Assembly (NCBI RefSeq): GCF_000213055.1
Contig: NZ_CM001165.1
Span: 6,999,445-7,063,444, forward strand
Source: Streptomyces sp. Tu6071
GTDB lineage: Bacteria > Actinomycetota > Actinomycetes > Streptomycetales > Streptomycetaceae
Length of the DNA: 64,000 bases
Direction: 5' to 3'
Positions 17,451 to 26,168 of this stretch are shown in pieces. The position numbers were made by a program, and so were the translations under genes. Below the pieces are notes generated by a model. The model was not told the DNA's origin and did not search any database. It was given only the letters and a program-made list of their open reading frames with translations. How positions within the stretch are numbered: position 1 is the first letter of the stretch; every line of letters starts with the position of its first letter.

Positions 17451-17966
17451 TCAGCGTTCGACGAGGCGTACGCGCACGGCCGTGGCCGACAGCGTCTCCT
17501 CGACCCACACCTCGGCCCCGCGCGGCACCGCCACGGTGCTGCGCGCCGCGTACTTGACGGGCTGTCCGCCGAGCGAGAGCAGCACCTCGCCGAAGCCCTC
17601 GGCGGGGATCGCGGTGACGACCGCGCCCGAGGTGCCGACGAGATCCGCGCCGCGCGGCGTCGCCGCCGTCGTACCGCTCATGAGCGCGCGCGTGAGGCGC
17701 CAGGTCAGCCAGCCGGCGACGAGCCCGGCGGCCAGGCCGATCCCGGCTGCCGCGCCCGTGCCGAGGCCGGTCGTGGCGAGCGTGAGCGCGCCGGTGAAAC
17801 CGAGCATCGACACCGTCCCGGCGAGGACCGGCAGCGAGAACAGCCCGTCGAGCAGCCCGTCCAGGAAGGACACCCCGTCGAAGAGCCCTTCGAGGAGCCC
17901 GTCGACGACGAGCGAGAGCGCGAGCACGGCGAGCCCCGCGACCCCGGCCACCAGGAACCACGTCAT
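17451..17966 (-). CDS. NfeD-like membrane protein
   Basis: This 171-aa protein has three or four N-terminal TM segments (about residues 2-100) and a C-terminal OB-fold-like domain: LVGTSGAVVTAIPAEGFGEV, then YAARSTVAVPRGAEVWVEET. The domain order and the flotillin gene 109 bp downstream on the same strand identify it as a short NfeD relative. It probably works with the flotillin in membrane organisation. ATG 17966 begins MTWFLVAGVAGLAVLALSLV. Confidence 0.78.
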   Translation of the reverse strand: MTWFLVAGVAGLAVLALSLVVDGLLEGLFDGVSFLDGLLDGLFSLPVLAGTVSMLGFTGALTLATTGLGTGAAAGIGLAAGLVAGWLTWRLTRALMSGTTAATPRGADLVGTSGAVVTAIPAEGFGEVLLSLGGQPVKYAARSTVAVPRGAEVWVEETLSATAVRVRLVER

Positions 17967-18269
17967 GGCGCCACCCCTTCCCCGTCGCGGACTCCGCCGG
18001 GGACCGCTCGGCCCCGGGCGGGTGTCGAGCCTCCCACCGCGCCCGCCACCCCCGCACTGCCGGGTTCCGGCAGTCTTCGTGGCCGGTTCCCTGCGGCTTC
18101 GGGGCGAGGGACCGCTCGTACGGGTGAGCCCGCGAACGTACGACGCGGGCGGCGCGGTGCCGTACGGGGCGCGGGTACCGGCGCGCGGTGCCCACGGCGT
18201 GTGCGGGGTGCGTCAAGGCGCCCGGGTACGGCCCGCCGGGCGCCGCGCGGCCGGTCGTACGATGCGGGC
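17967..18269. promoter_or_regulatory. divergent spacer, nfeD-like / glutathione peroxidase
   Basis: This 303-bp spacer has no credible ORF. On the right edge TACGAT (18258-18263) lies six bases before ATG 18270 without a Shine-Dalgarno sequence, consistent with a leaderless peroxidase transcript. I see no clear palindromic operator. Confidence 0.4.
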
Positions 18270-18761
18270 ATGACTGTGCACGATGTGGAAATCAGCGCCC
18301 TCCAGGGCGGACCCGCCCAGCTCGACCAGTACCGGGGCAAGACCGTCCTGGTCGTCAACGTCGCCTCCCGCTGCGGGCTGACGCCGCAGTACGAGGGCCT
18401 CGAAAGGCTCCACGAGACCTACCGCGACCGGGGCTTCACGGTCCTCGGCGTGCCCTGCAACCAGTTCATGGGCCAGGAGCCCGGCAGCGCCGACGAGATC
18501 GCCGACTTCTGCTCGGCCACGTACGGCGTCACCTTCCCGATGACCGAGAAGGTCGAGGTCAACGGCGAGAACCGGCACCCGCTCTACCGCGAACTCGTCG
18601 ACGTGCCCGACGCGGAGGGCCACAGCGGCGACATCCGCTGGAACTTCGAGAAGTTCCTCATCGGCCCCGACGGCGCCGTCGTCGCCCGCTTCGCCCCGCC
18701 CACCGAGCCGGAGTCCGCCGAGGTCGTCGCGGCGATCGAGAAGACGATCACCCCGGCCTGA
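18270..18761 (+). CDS. glutathione peroxidase family (thiol peroxidase)
   Basis: This 163-aa peroxidase has the standard GPx fold motifs: NVASRCGLT with catalytic Cys35, VPCNQFMGQEPG with Gln70, and IRWNFEKFLI with Trp124 and Asn125, completing the tetrad. Cys81 in DFCSATYGVTFP sits at the resolving-cysteine position of thioredoxin-dependent enzymes. Since actinomycetes make mycothiol rather than glutathione, thioredoxin is the likely reductant. ATG 18270 is right for the family length. It converges on a lone receiver gene across a hairpin. Confidence 0.9.
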   Translation: MTVHDVEISALQGGPAQLDQYRGKTVLVVNVASRCGLTPQYEGLERLHETYRDRGFTVLGVPCNQFMGQEPGSADEIADFCSATYGVTFPMTEKVEVNGENRHPLYRELVDVPDAEGHSGDIRWNFEKFLIGPDGAVVARFAPPTEPESAEVVAAIEKTITPA

Positions 18762-18767
18762 ACCGTC

Positions 18768-18804
18768 GCGCGCGGCAGGACCTCGTTCCGGGCCTGCCGC
18801 GCGC
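18768..18804. terminator. bidirectional 12-bp stem hairpin
   Basis: GCGCGCGGCAGG (18768-18779) pairs perfectly with CCTGCCGCGCGC (18793-18804). It lies between the convergent peroxidase and receiver genes. Confidence 0.75.
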
Positions 18805-18815
18805 CGGGCCGCCCC

Positions 18816-19271
18816 TCACCCCTCCCGCGCCGCCGCCAGCTCCAGCTCGGCCCGCAACTCCCTGACCTGCTCGCGCAGTGCGACCACCCGCTCGTACCGC
18901 TCCAGCAGGTACGCCGCCTTCGTGCAGAGCGTCCACGGGTCGACCGGCTTCGTCAGCAGGTCCGCCGCGCCCAGTGCGCGCGCCCGCTCCGCGAGGGCCC
19001 GTTCCCGGCCCAGACCGGTGACGAGGACGACCGGGATGTCCTGCGCCCGGTCCACGCCCCGCATGTACGAGGCCACCTCCAGGCCACCGGTCCCCGGCAT
19101 CACCACGTCGAGCAGGACGAGACCGACCCCGCCCCGCAGCACGCACTTCAGCGCCTCCTCGCCGCTGTGGGCCCGCAGCACGGGCCGCCCGAGCGGCGCG
19201 AGCACGCTCTCCAGGGCGAACAGGGTGTCCGGATGGTCGTCGACCAGGAGGATCGCGGTCTCCGCGGGCAT
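18816..19271 (-). CDS. single-domain response regulator with coiled-coil tail
   Basis: This 151-aa protein is a receiver only: acidic pair DD at residues 11-12, phospho-acceptor Asp55 in LVLLDVVMPG, and a conserved Lys in LTKPVD. A C-terminal helix of about 35 residues (ERYERVVALREQVRELRAEL) replaces an output domain and may mediate dimerisation. ATG 19271 has gaggaggga upstream. No kinase gene is adjacent, so its partner is elsewhere. Confidence 0.82.
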   Translation of the reverse strand: MPAETAILLVDDHPDTLFALESVLAPLGRPVLRAHSGEEALKCVLRGGVGLVLLDVVMPGTGGLEVASYMRGVDRAQDIPVVLVTGLGRERALAERARALGAADLLTKPVDPWTLCTKAAYLLERYERVVALREQVRELRAELELAAAREG

Positions 19272-19534
19272 CTCTCGTCCCTCCTCGTGGCGTGCCAGCA
19301 TATGCCCGGCGGCTAGACCGGCACCCCTCGGTGATCAGCCACCTTTGGCCAGGGGTCGAGAACCGGCCAGGGGACCCGACGCCCCGCCCCGGTCACGGCC
19401 GTCAAGGTCCCGTCAGCGGCGGCCCCACCAGGATCAAGAGCCCGTCAGGGCCCCTCCACGGCCACCCGGCCCGGACATACGTTCCCGGCAGGACGTTCCC
19501 GCGACCCGCGGGACCCGAACCACCGGAGCACGCC

Positions 19535-19909
19535 ATGCCCGCCCGTCGTCCCGCCCCCGTGCGACCCGCCCCATCGGAACCGGAGCCCGAACCGGAACCC
19601 GTTCCCGCCGGGGCCGCCCTCGCCCTCGTACCCCCGCCCGCGCCGCGCCGCTGCTACGTCCCCGTGACCCACGGCCCGCACGGGCAGTCGCCGCGCCTGT
19701 GCCGCACACCGCACGGCACCCGTACCGCCGTCGCCTTCACGACCGCAGGGGCGCTGCACGCCGCCCTCGGCCGCTCGCAGGCGTGGACCGTCCTGAGCCC
19801 CGCCGCCCTGCGCGCCCTCGTCGCCCCGCTCGGCGTCACCACGCTCACCGTGGACCCGCGCCTCGTCCTCGCCCCGGGCACCGCGCACCGCGCCGGGGGT
19901 GCCGCATGA
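19535..19909 (+). CDS. SAV_915-family protein
   Basis: This 124-aa protein has a Pro/Glu-rich N-terminus and a C-terminal domain of the Streptomyces SAV_915 type: RRCYVPVTHGPHG, then RTAVAFTTAGALHAALGRSQ and LRALVAPLGVTTLTVDPRLV. ATG 19535 has GGAG seven bases upstream. Its stop overlaps the start of the downstream decarboxylase as ATGA, so the two are translationally coupled. The function is unknown; the coupling suggests it acts with that enzyme or shares its control. Confidence 0.72.
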   Translation: MPARRPAPVRPAPSEPEPEPEPVPAGAALALVPPPAPRRCYVPVTHGPHGQSPRLCRTPHGTRTAVAFTTAGALHAALGRSQAWTVLSPAALRALVAPLGVTTLTVDPRLVLAPGTAHRAGGAA

Positions 19910-21225
19910 GCCTCCTCACCAGCACCGAGGCGGACCTCGCCCTCTGGCCCGACTCCGCGCGCCTCACCGCCGACGGCGACGTCCGCGTGGGCGGCGTACC
20001 GCTCACCTCGGCCGCCGAGCGGTACGGCACCCCGCTCTACGTACTCGACGAGGACCAGGTGCGCGCCCGCGCCCGCGCCTACCGCGCCGCCTTCCCCGAC
20101 GCCGGGGTGCACTACGCGGCGAAGGCGTTCCTGTGCCGCGCCCTCGTCCGCTGGCTCGACGAGGAGGGAATCGGCCTCGACGTGTGCTCGGCCGGAGAGC
20201 TCGAACTCGCCGTCGCCGCGGGCTTCCCCGCCGACCGCGTCCTCCTCCACGGCAACGCCAAGAGCCCCCGCGACCTCGCCTCCGCGCTGCGCCTCGGCGT
20301 CGGCCGCGTCGTCCTCGACAGCGTGGGCGAGATCACCCGCCTCGCCGCGCTCGTACCCCCCGGCGAACGCCGGCGGGTCCTGGTCCGGGTCGTACCGGGA
20401 ATCAGCGCGGGGCACCACGACAAGGTCCGTACCGGCGACGAGGACCAGAAGTTCGGCCTCTCGCTCACCGACGGCAGCGCCCAGCACGCCGTCGCCCGCG
20501 TCCTCGCCACCCCGTGCCTCGAACTCACCGGACTGCACTGCCACATCGGCTCGCAGATCGCCGAGGTGAAGCCGTACCTCGCGGCGCAGCGGCGGCTGCT
20601 CGGGCTGCGCGCGCGGATCGCCGAGACGTACGGGGTCGTGCTCCCCGAGATCGACCTCGGCGGCGGCCACGCGGTCGCGCAGCGCCCGGGGGAGCGGGGC
20701 ATCGACCTCACGGACCTGGCCCGGCGGCTCCGCGCCGAACTGGCCGAATCCTGCCGCGCCGCCGGGCTCCCCGAGCCCCGGCTGCTCCTCGAACCGGGTC
20801 GCGCGCTCGTCGCCCGCGCGGGCGTCGCCGTCTACCGCGTCCTCGCCGTCAAGCGCACCGCGCACCGCGTCTTCGTCGCCGTCGACGGCGGTATGGGCGA
20901 CAACCCCCGCCCCGCCCTGTACGGCGCCCCCTGCGTCCCGCGCCTCGTCGGCCGCGTCTCCACGGCGGCCCCGCACCCCGTCGACCTCGTCGGCCGCCAC
21001 TGCGAGGCGGGCGACGTCCTGGCCCCCGCCGTCCCGCTCCCCGCCGACATCCGCCCCGGCGACCTCGTCGCCACCCCCGTCGCGGGCGCCTACCAGCTCT
21101 CGATGGCCTCCGCCTACAACCTCCACGGCCGCCCCCCGCTCATCGCCACCCGCGAGGGCACTCCCCGCCTCCTGATCCGCCGCGAGGAGCCGGACGACCT
21201 GTGGCTGCGGGACCTGGGTGGGTAG
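19906..21225 (+). CDS. lysA: diaminopimelate decarboxylase
   Basis: This 439-aa PLP enzyme of the fold-III DAP/ornithine decarboxylase family converts meso-diaminopimelate to L-lysine. It shows the PLP lysine in HYAAKAF (Lys73), LHGNAKSP, the HCHIGSQI histidine motif, the PLP-phosphate block LLEPGRALVA, the active-site CEAGDVL and the C-terminal AYQLSMASAYN. It overlaps the SAV_915 gene by four bases. It is not next to argS or hom/thr genes, the usual place of housekeeping lysA in Streptomyces, so it may be a second copy or act on a related diamino acid. Confidence 0.85.
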   Translation: MSLLTSTEADLALWPDSARLTADGDVRVGGVPLTSAAERYGTPLYVLDEDQVRARARAYRAAFPDAGVHYAAKAFLCRALVRWLDEEGIGLDVCSAGELELAVAAGFPADRVLLHGNAKSPRDLASALRLGVGRVVLDSVGEITRLAALVPPGERRRVLVRVVPGISAGHHDKVRTGDEDQKFGLSLTDGSAQHAVARVLATPCLELTGLHCHIGSQIAEVKPYLAAQRRLLGLRARIAETYGVVLPEIDLGGGHAVAQRPGERGIDLTDLARRLRAELAESCRAAGLPEPRLLLEPGRALVARAGVAVYRVLAVKRTAHRVFVAVDGGMGDNPRPALYGAPCVPRLVGRVSTAAPHPVDLVGRHCEAGDVLAPAVPLPADIRPGDLVATPVAGAYQLSMASAYNLHGRPPLIATREGTPRLLIRREEPDDLWLRDLGG

Positions 21226-21399
21226 CGGGTAGGGACGGCGGAAGCGAGGGGCGCCCAGAAATCCGTCGGCAGGGGCCGTACCGGTGCGCGATGCTGTGCC
21301 TCCGTGCTCGTGCGGGCGGAGACGCGCGGAGCGGGGCGGCGAGCCCCCGCCTCCGGTCCACGGCCGCGAGGAAACGCGGTACCGGGAGGAGAGGTGCGC

Positions 21400-21900
21400 G
21401 TGGACGTGAGCGAGATGACGGAAGCCGACCTCCCGCGTGTCATGCGCCTGCGCGCCCGCGCCTGGGCCGCCGCCTACGCCGGGCTCGTCCCGGCCGCGTA
21501 CCTCGACGCCATGGACCCCGACACGGACGCCCGCGACCGCGCGGCGTGGTTCCGGGCGAGCCGGGGGCGGGTCACGGACCTGCTCGCGTGCGATGCCGAG
21601 GGGGAACTCCTCGGCTGGGCCTCCTACGGGCTGCCCCGGCCCGGCGAGGGGCCCGCCGGGGAGCTGTTCACGCTGTACGCCGCCCCCGAGCGGGTCGGCA
21701 CGGGAGTGGGGCGCCGCCTCGTCGACGAGGTGCACGGCCGCCTCGCCGGGCCCGTCGCGCAGTGGGTGCTCGAAGGCAACCACCGCGCCCGCCGCTTCTA
21801 CGAGCGCTCCGGCTACCGCGCCGAGGGGACGCGGCGGCCCGACGACTACCGCGCGTGGGGCGGGCCCGTGCTCAACGAGCTGCGGTACGTGCGGGACTGA
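21400..21900 (+). CDS. GNAT N-acetyltransferase
   Basis: This 166-aa acetyltransferase has the GNAT core: MTEADLPRVMRLRARAWAAA, then GELFTLYAAPERVGTGVGRR with the acetyl-CoA pyrophosphate loop, then WVLEGNHRARRFYERSGYRA. GTG 21400 lies nine bases after GGGAGGA; GTG 21394 is too close to it. The last 29 bp overlap the end of the convergent GNAT gene. The substrate is unknown. Confidence 0.82.
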   Translation: MDVSEMTEADLPRVMRLRARAWAAAYAGLVPAAYLDAMDPDTDARDRAAWFRASRGRVTDLLACDAEGELLGWASYGLPRPGEGPAGELFTLYAAPERVGTGVGRRLVDEVHGRLAGPVAQWVLEGNHRARRFYERSGYRAEGTRRPDDYRAWGGPVLNELRYVRD

Positions 21901-22405
21901 GCGGGGCCGGGCCCGCCCAGCGGCGTTCGCCGTCGCGCCGGGAACCGTCCGGGCGCAGGCCGAGGGCGCGTGCGACGGACTCCGACGCGGTGTGCTCCGG
22001 GTGGATGTACGCGGTCAGACCGCGTACGCCCTCGTCCGCGAGCCGTTCCCCCAGGGCCCGTGCCGCCGCCTTCGCGAGTCCGCGTCCCTGCCAGGCGGTG
22101 CCCACGACCCACGCCACCTCCGCCTCCTCGCCGCGCGTCACCGTCGCCTGCACGTAGCCGGCGAAAGCGCCGCTTTCCTCCACCCGCACAAGGAAGTTGA
22201 CCCACGTGACACCCGCCTCGCCCGGACCGGCGAGCTGCCGCGCGTAGCGGCGCTCCAGCTCGGCGGCGCCCGGCGGCTCCCCGCCCGTGAACCGGTACAG
22301 GGCCGGATCGGCGAGCACGGCGGCCATCGCCGGGGCGTGCCGGACGGTGAGCGGGACGAGCGTGAAGGCCGGGGGAGCGGGGGAGCGCATGGCCGCATTC
22401 TGCAC
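21872..22405 (-). CDS. GNAT N-acetyltransferase (RimJ/L-like)
   Basis: This 177-aa acetyltransferase resembles the RimJ/RimL type, with FTLVPLTVRHAPAMAAVLAD at the N-terminus, EVAWVVGTAWQGRGLAKAAA as the acetyl-CoA loop, and LTAYIHPEHTASESVARALG. ATG 22405 has GAGAAG upstream; ATG 22390 is an alternative start. Its 3-prime end overlaps that of the GNAT on the plus strand by 29 bp. The two share little sequence and are not recent duplicates. Confidence 0.82.
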   Translation of the reverse strand: MQNAAMRSPAPPAFTLVPLTVRHAPAMAAVLADPALYRFTGGEPPGAAELERRYARQLAGPGEAGVTWVNFLVRVEESGAFAGYVQATVTRGEEAEVAWVVGTAWQGRGLAKAAARALGERLADEGVRGLTAYIHPEHTASESVARALGLRPDGSRRDGERRWAGPAPLSPARTAAR

Positions 22406-22522
22406 TTCTCGGCCATCTGGGCGACACCCGGTTTTCCCTGGACGCGAGGGGGCACGCGACTGTCACGGAGCACCACGAACCCGTCACCGCGGGGGTGAGC
22501 GATGAGCATGTGCAGAGTCCGA

Positions 22523-22568
22523 GGGCGGCGGCCCGGTACGGGGAGTCAACCCGTACCGGCCGCCGCCC
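22523..22568 (-). terminator. 19-bp stem hairpin with one bulge
   Basis: GGGCGGCGGCCCGGTACGGG (22523-22542) pairs with CCCGTACCGGCCGCCGCCC (22550-22568) apart from a single bulged C. It lies directly after the stop of the NB-ARC-like gene on the minus strand. Confidence 0.75.
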
Positions 22569-22590
22569 CTTCCCGTTCCCGGCCCTTCTC

Positions 22591-24717
22591 TCAGTCCGGC
22601 CCGTCCAGCCACGAGTACAGCGCCTCCCGCGCGTCCGTTCGCCGTCCGGCGCGGCGCGCGAGTTCCCAGCGCTCGTCGCCGAGCGCCCCCCGCGCGAGCG
22701 CCTCGTACCGCTCGCGCAGGGGGGCCAGCTCGGGGGTGCCGCGCTGCGGGTGCCCCGAGGTCGCCCAGAAGCTCTCGGCGATCCCCGACATCCGCGCCGC
22801 CCGCTCCGCCTGCCCCGCCGCGCTCAGCGTCGCCGCGAGCAGGTCGAGGCACAGCGCGGTGCCGAAGGAGTCCTCGATCGCCCGCTTGCTCTCCAGCGCG
22901 GCCCGCGCGTAACGAAGCGCGGGCTGCGCCCTGCCCTCGCCGAGGTGGACGAGCGCGAGCTGGTAGTCGAAGTACGACAGAGCCCAGCGCTCCCCGAGCG
23001 CGAGGCACCGCGCCCGCAGCCGTTCCGCCTCCTCGCGCGCCCGTTCCCGCTCCCCGAGCGCGGTGTACGCGAAGACCCGGACGAGCAGGCAGCGCAGCCT
23101 GCCCGGCGATCCCGCGTCCGGTCCCGGCGCCGCGTCGAGCCCGGCCTCCGCGCGCGCGAGCGCCCTCGCGGGATCGCCCGTCAGCAGCGCCGTGAGGCCG
23201 CCCGCGTACGCCGCGCCCAGCATCCCCTCGCGATCCCGCTCCCGCTCGGCCGTCTCCGCCCCCCGCGCGCTCACCTCCTCGGCCGCCGCGTACTCGCCGT
23301 GCAGCGCGTAGGCGACGCCGAGCGCCCACAGCGCCCGCGTGCGGTGGGGGCCGGTGGCGGACGGGTTCTTCAGCGCCGTCTCCAGCCGGGCCCGCATCTC
23401 GTGCAGCCGCCCGCAGCAGGCCCAGAAGAAGACGAGCCGCCCCGCGACGTCCAGCGCCTCGTCGGGGCGGTACTCCGTCAAGTACGTGAGGGTCGCGTTC
23501 ACTTCGCCGTACGCCTCGCGCGCCCAGCGGAACCACGTGATCTGCCGGGGCCCGAGCCACTCCTCGTCCGCGAGGCGCACGAGGCGCGCGTAGTACGCGG
23601 CGTGCCGCGCCGCCAGCGCCTCGTGCTCGTCGGTGCCGAGCCGCTCCAGCCACTGGGCGCCGTACTCGGCGAGCGTGTCGAGCATCGACCAGCCGCGCCC
23701 GTGCCGGCGCAGCACCGAGCAGGCGAGGAGGCGGTCGAGCCCGGCGGTGACGTCCCCCCGCGAGAGCGGACCCCCGGCGCACACCTCGCGCGCGGCCTGG
23801 AGGTCGAAGGGTCCCCGGAAGACGGTGAGGCGTGCCCAGAGCAGCCGGTCCGCCGGGAGGCACAGCTCGTGGCTCCAGCCGATCGTGGTCCGCAGCGTGC
23901 GGTGCCGGTCGGGGCCGCCCTCGTGGCGCGCGGCCCCGACCCCCTCCTGCCACTCGGTGCCGATGACCTCGGGCCACTCGGCGCCGATGCCGCCGTGCCA
24001 CTCGGTGCCGGGGTCCGCCTGCCGTTCGGCGACGAGGGTGTCGAGCCGTGACTCCAGGCGGCGGGCCAGCTCGTCGAGCGGCAGCCGGGCGGCCCGCGCG
24101 GCGGCCAGCTCCAATGCCAGCGGGATGCCTTCGAGGCGCGCGCAGATCCGCGCGGCCACCACCCGCTCCCCGGCTGCGAGCCCACCGGGACGCACCGCTG
24201 CCACGCCCTCGGCGAAGAGGGCGAACGCCTCGGGCCCGTCCTCGGGCAGCGGCCCGAGCGTCCACACGTACTCCTCGACGAGTTCGAGCGGGCGCCGGGC
24301 GCTGATCAGCACCGTGAGCCCGGGACAGGCCGTCAGGAGGTCCCCGGCCAGGTCCCGTACCGCGTCCCACACCTGCTCGCCGGAGTCGAGCACGAGCAGG
24401 CAGCGCTGCCGGGCCAGGTAGGCGCACAGCGCCTCGGCCCGCGGACGCGAGGACTGGTCGGCGAGCCCCACCGCGCGCGCCACCTCCGTGAGAAGCTGCC
24501 CCGCGTCGCGCACGGGGCCGAGGTCCGTCCAGTGCGTCCCGTGCGCGAACTTGCCCGCGGCCTCGGCGCTCACCTCGCGCGCGAGCCGCGTCTTGCCGAT
24601 GCCGCCCGGCCCCGTGAGGCTCACGAGGCGGCGGGTTCGCAACGCGTCGAGCAGCGCGGAACGCTCCCGTTCCCTGCCCACGAAGGTGCTGTGCGCGTAC
24701 GGATTCTGCCCAGGCAT
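22591..24717 (-). CDS. AfsR/LuxR-like NB-ARC ATPase with TPR-like repeats, no HTH
   Basis: This 708-aa STAND-type ATPase has a P-loop, GPGGIGKTR (residues 36-44), a Walker B-like CLLVLD (about 106-111) and a GIPLALELAAAR (GLPLA-type) motif. The C-terminal half is helical TPR-like sequence (ALWALGVAYALHGEYAAAEE, ALRYARAALESKRAIEDSFG). Unlike AfsR or LuxR LAL regulators it has neither an N-terminal SARP nor a C-terminal HTH, so DNA binding would need a partner. Residues 237-262 contain a short repeat (EWHGGIG, EWPEVIG, EWQEGVG). ATG 24717 is preferred; ATG 24735 is possible. Confidence 0.78.
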   Translation of the reverse strand: MPGQNPYAHSTFVGRERERSALLDALRTRRLVSLTGPGGIGKTRLAREVSAEAAGKFAHGTHWTDLGPVRDAGQLLTEVARAVGLADQSSRPRAEALCAYLARQRCLLVLDSGEQVWDAVRDLAGDLLTACPGLTVLISARRPLELVEEYVWTLGPLPEDGPEAFALFAEGVAAVRPGGLAAGERVVAARICARLEGIPLALELAAARAARLPLDELARRLESRLDTLVAERQADPGTEWHGGIGAEWPEVIGTEWQEGVGAARHEGGPDRHRTLRTTIGWSHELCLPADRLLWARLTVFRGPFDLQAAREVCAGGPLSRGDVTAGLDRLLACSVLRRHGRGWSMLDTLAEYGAQWLERLGTDEHEALAARHAAYYARLVRLADEEWLGPRQITWFRWAREAYGEVNATLTYLTEYRPDEALDVAGRLVFFWACCGRLHEMRARLETALKNPSATGPHRTRALWALGVAYALHGEYAAAEEVSARGAETAERERDREGMLGAAYAGGLTALLTGDPARALARAEAGLDAAPGPDAGSPGRLRCLLVRVFAYTALGERERAREEAERLRARCLALGERWALSYFDYQLALVHLGEGRAQPALRYARAALESKRAIEDSFGTALCLDLLAATLSAAGQAERAARMSGIAESFWATSGHPQRGTPELAPLRERYEALARGALGDERWELARRAGRRTDAREALYSWLDGPD

Positions 24718-24908
24718 TCGTCCAGTCTCGCGCATCGGCCCCGTGGCGGGGCAACCCGGCGCGGGCGCACGGCTGCTGACAGCGCGTCGGTCCGCGCCGT
24801 TGCGGGGCCGGGCCGCGACCGGCCGGTAGCCTCGCGTGTGGCCGGGCCGGGCGGGGGCAGGTGGCTGGGTGGGGGGGGGCTTGACGGACCGTACGAGGAG
24901 GCAGGGCG

Positions 24909-25265
24909 TTGTTCGAAGCCGAGGACATCCGGGACTGGCGCGGCCATGACGTGGTGGACGCCGAGGGGCACAAGATCGGCAGCCTGGAGGCCATTTACGT
25001 CGACACCACCACCGATCTGCCCGCCTTCGCGACCGTCGTGACCGGGCTGCCCACCAAGCGGAAGCTGAACTTCGTGCCGCTCGACGGCGCGACGGTCAAG
25101 CCGGGGGCGCTCAAGGTGCGTTACGACAAGAAGCGGGTGAAGGACGCGCCGTCGATCGACACGGACGGCGAACTCGTCGCCGAGGAGGAGCCGAAGCTCT
25201 TCGCCTATTACGACCTCACCTACCAGATCGGGCCGGCCGGAGCCCGGCGGCTCGGACGGCGCTGA
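24909..25265 (+). CDS. PRC-barrel domain protein
   Basis: This 118-aa protein has the PRC-barrel core WRGHDVVDAEGHKIGSLEAI, then PAFATVVTGLPTKRKLNFVP and VRYDKKRVKDAPSID. Streptomyces encode several such proteins of unclear role. TTG 24909 is the start, with gaggaggcagg upstream. A second PRC-barrel gene lies at 35396-35758 and is similar in layout but diverged. Confidence 0.82.
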   Translation: MFEAEDIRDWRGHDVVDAEGHKIGSLEAIYVDTTTDLPAFATVVTGLPTKRKLNFVPLDGATVKPGALKVRYDKKRVKDAPSIDTDGELVAEEEPKLFAYYDLTYQIGPAGARRLGRR

Positions 25266-25345
25266 GTCGGGACGAGCCGCGCCGGTACGGGACACCGGGG
25301 CCGACCCGGGCCCGTACCGGCGCCCGACTGTCGCCTCCCGCGCAG

Positions 25346-25364
25346 TTAGCTTAGGCTTGCCTAA
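25346..25364 (+). promoter_or_regulatory. iron box (DmdR/IdeR-type operator)
   Basis: TTAGCTTAGGCTTGCCTAA matches the consensus TTAGGTTAGGCTAACCTAA at 16 of 19 positions. It is in the promoter region of the siderophore-interacting protein gene and should cause repression by DmdR1 with iron. The match is seen in the sequence; the regulator is known from related species. Confidence 0.88.
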
Positions 25365-25445
25365 GTAATCCGCCCGGCCGTGGACTCCGCGGCCGGGCGC
25401 GCGTACGGGCCGGGACGCTGCTCCCGGCGGCGGGAGGGGTGCGGC

Positions 25446-26168
25446 GTGGGACACGGCTGGGAAGGCGCGGTGCTGCGGCTGCTGCGCGCCAGGGACTTCA
25501 CTCTCACGGTGACCGCGAGTGAGCGCATCGCCCCCGACTACGTACGCCTCCGCGTCACCGACGGCGGCCTCCTCGACGCGAGCGGCACCCTCCCCACGAC
25601 CTGGGTCCGGCTCTGGTTCCGCCGCAACGGCCGCCCCCACCAGCGCGCCTACACCCTCGTCGACCCCGACCCGGCGAGCGGCACCTTCTCGCTCGACTTC
25701 GCCCTGCACGCCGGTACGGCCGCCGACTGGGCGCGCGCGGCCCGCCCGGGGGACACCATCGAGGCGACCGTGCACGGCACCCCGCTCACCCCGCCGCGGC
25801 CGGAGCCCGGCCACCTCCTGCTGATCGGCGACACGGCCGCCCTCCCGGCGCTCAACTCACTGCTCGACGCCCACCCCGGCACCCCCGCCACGGTGTGGTT
25901 CGAGACCCGGGGGCCCGCCGACGCGGACCTCCCGGTGCGCGTCCGTCCCGGGCCGCACACCCTGCTCCCCATCCCGCGCGAGCGCGCGGGCGAACGCCTC
26001 GTGGAGGAGGTGCGGGCCACGCTGCCCCGGTACCTCGGCACACCCGAGGACGCCTGGGCGTGGATCGCCTGCGACACCACGACGACCCGCGCCCTCGCCG
26101 CCCACCTCCGCGCCGTCCTCCCCGCCCCGCGCCGCCAGGTCCACGCCCAGGGCTACTGGCGTCCCTGA
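25446..26168 (+). CDS. siderophore-interacting protein (FAD-dependent ferric reductase)
   Basis: This 240-aa protein of the SIP/ViuB family reduces ferric siderophores in the cytoplasm to release iron. It has the FAD-binding beta-barrel block PTTWVRLWFRRNGRPHQRAY with the RAYT FAD motif, FSLDFALHAGTAADWA, HLLLIGDTAALPAL for NAD(P)H binding, and the C-terminal YWRP. GTG 25446 has GGGAGGGG six bases upstream; the longer frame from 25380 is non-family sequence. An iron box lies about 80 bp upstream, so expression should rise in iron starvation. Confidence 0.88.
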   Translation: MGHGWEGAVLRLLRARDFTLTVTASERIAPDYVRLRVTDGGLLDASGTLPTTWVRLWFRRNGRPHQRAYTLVDPDPASGTFSLDFALHAGTAADWARAARPGDTIEATVHGTPLTPPRPEPGHLLLIGDTAALPALNSLLDAHPGTPATVWFETRGPADADLPVRVRPGPHTLLPIPRERAGERLVEEVRATLPRYLGTPEDAWAWIACDTTTTRALAAHLRAVLPAPRRQVHAQGYWRP

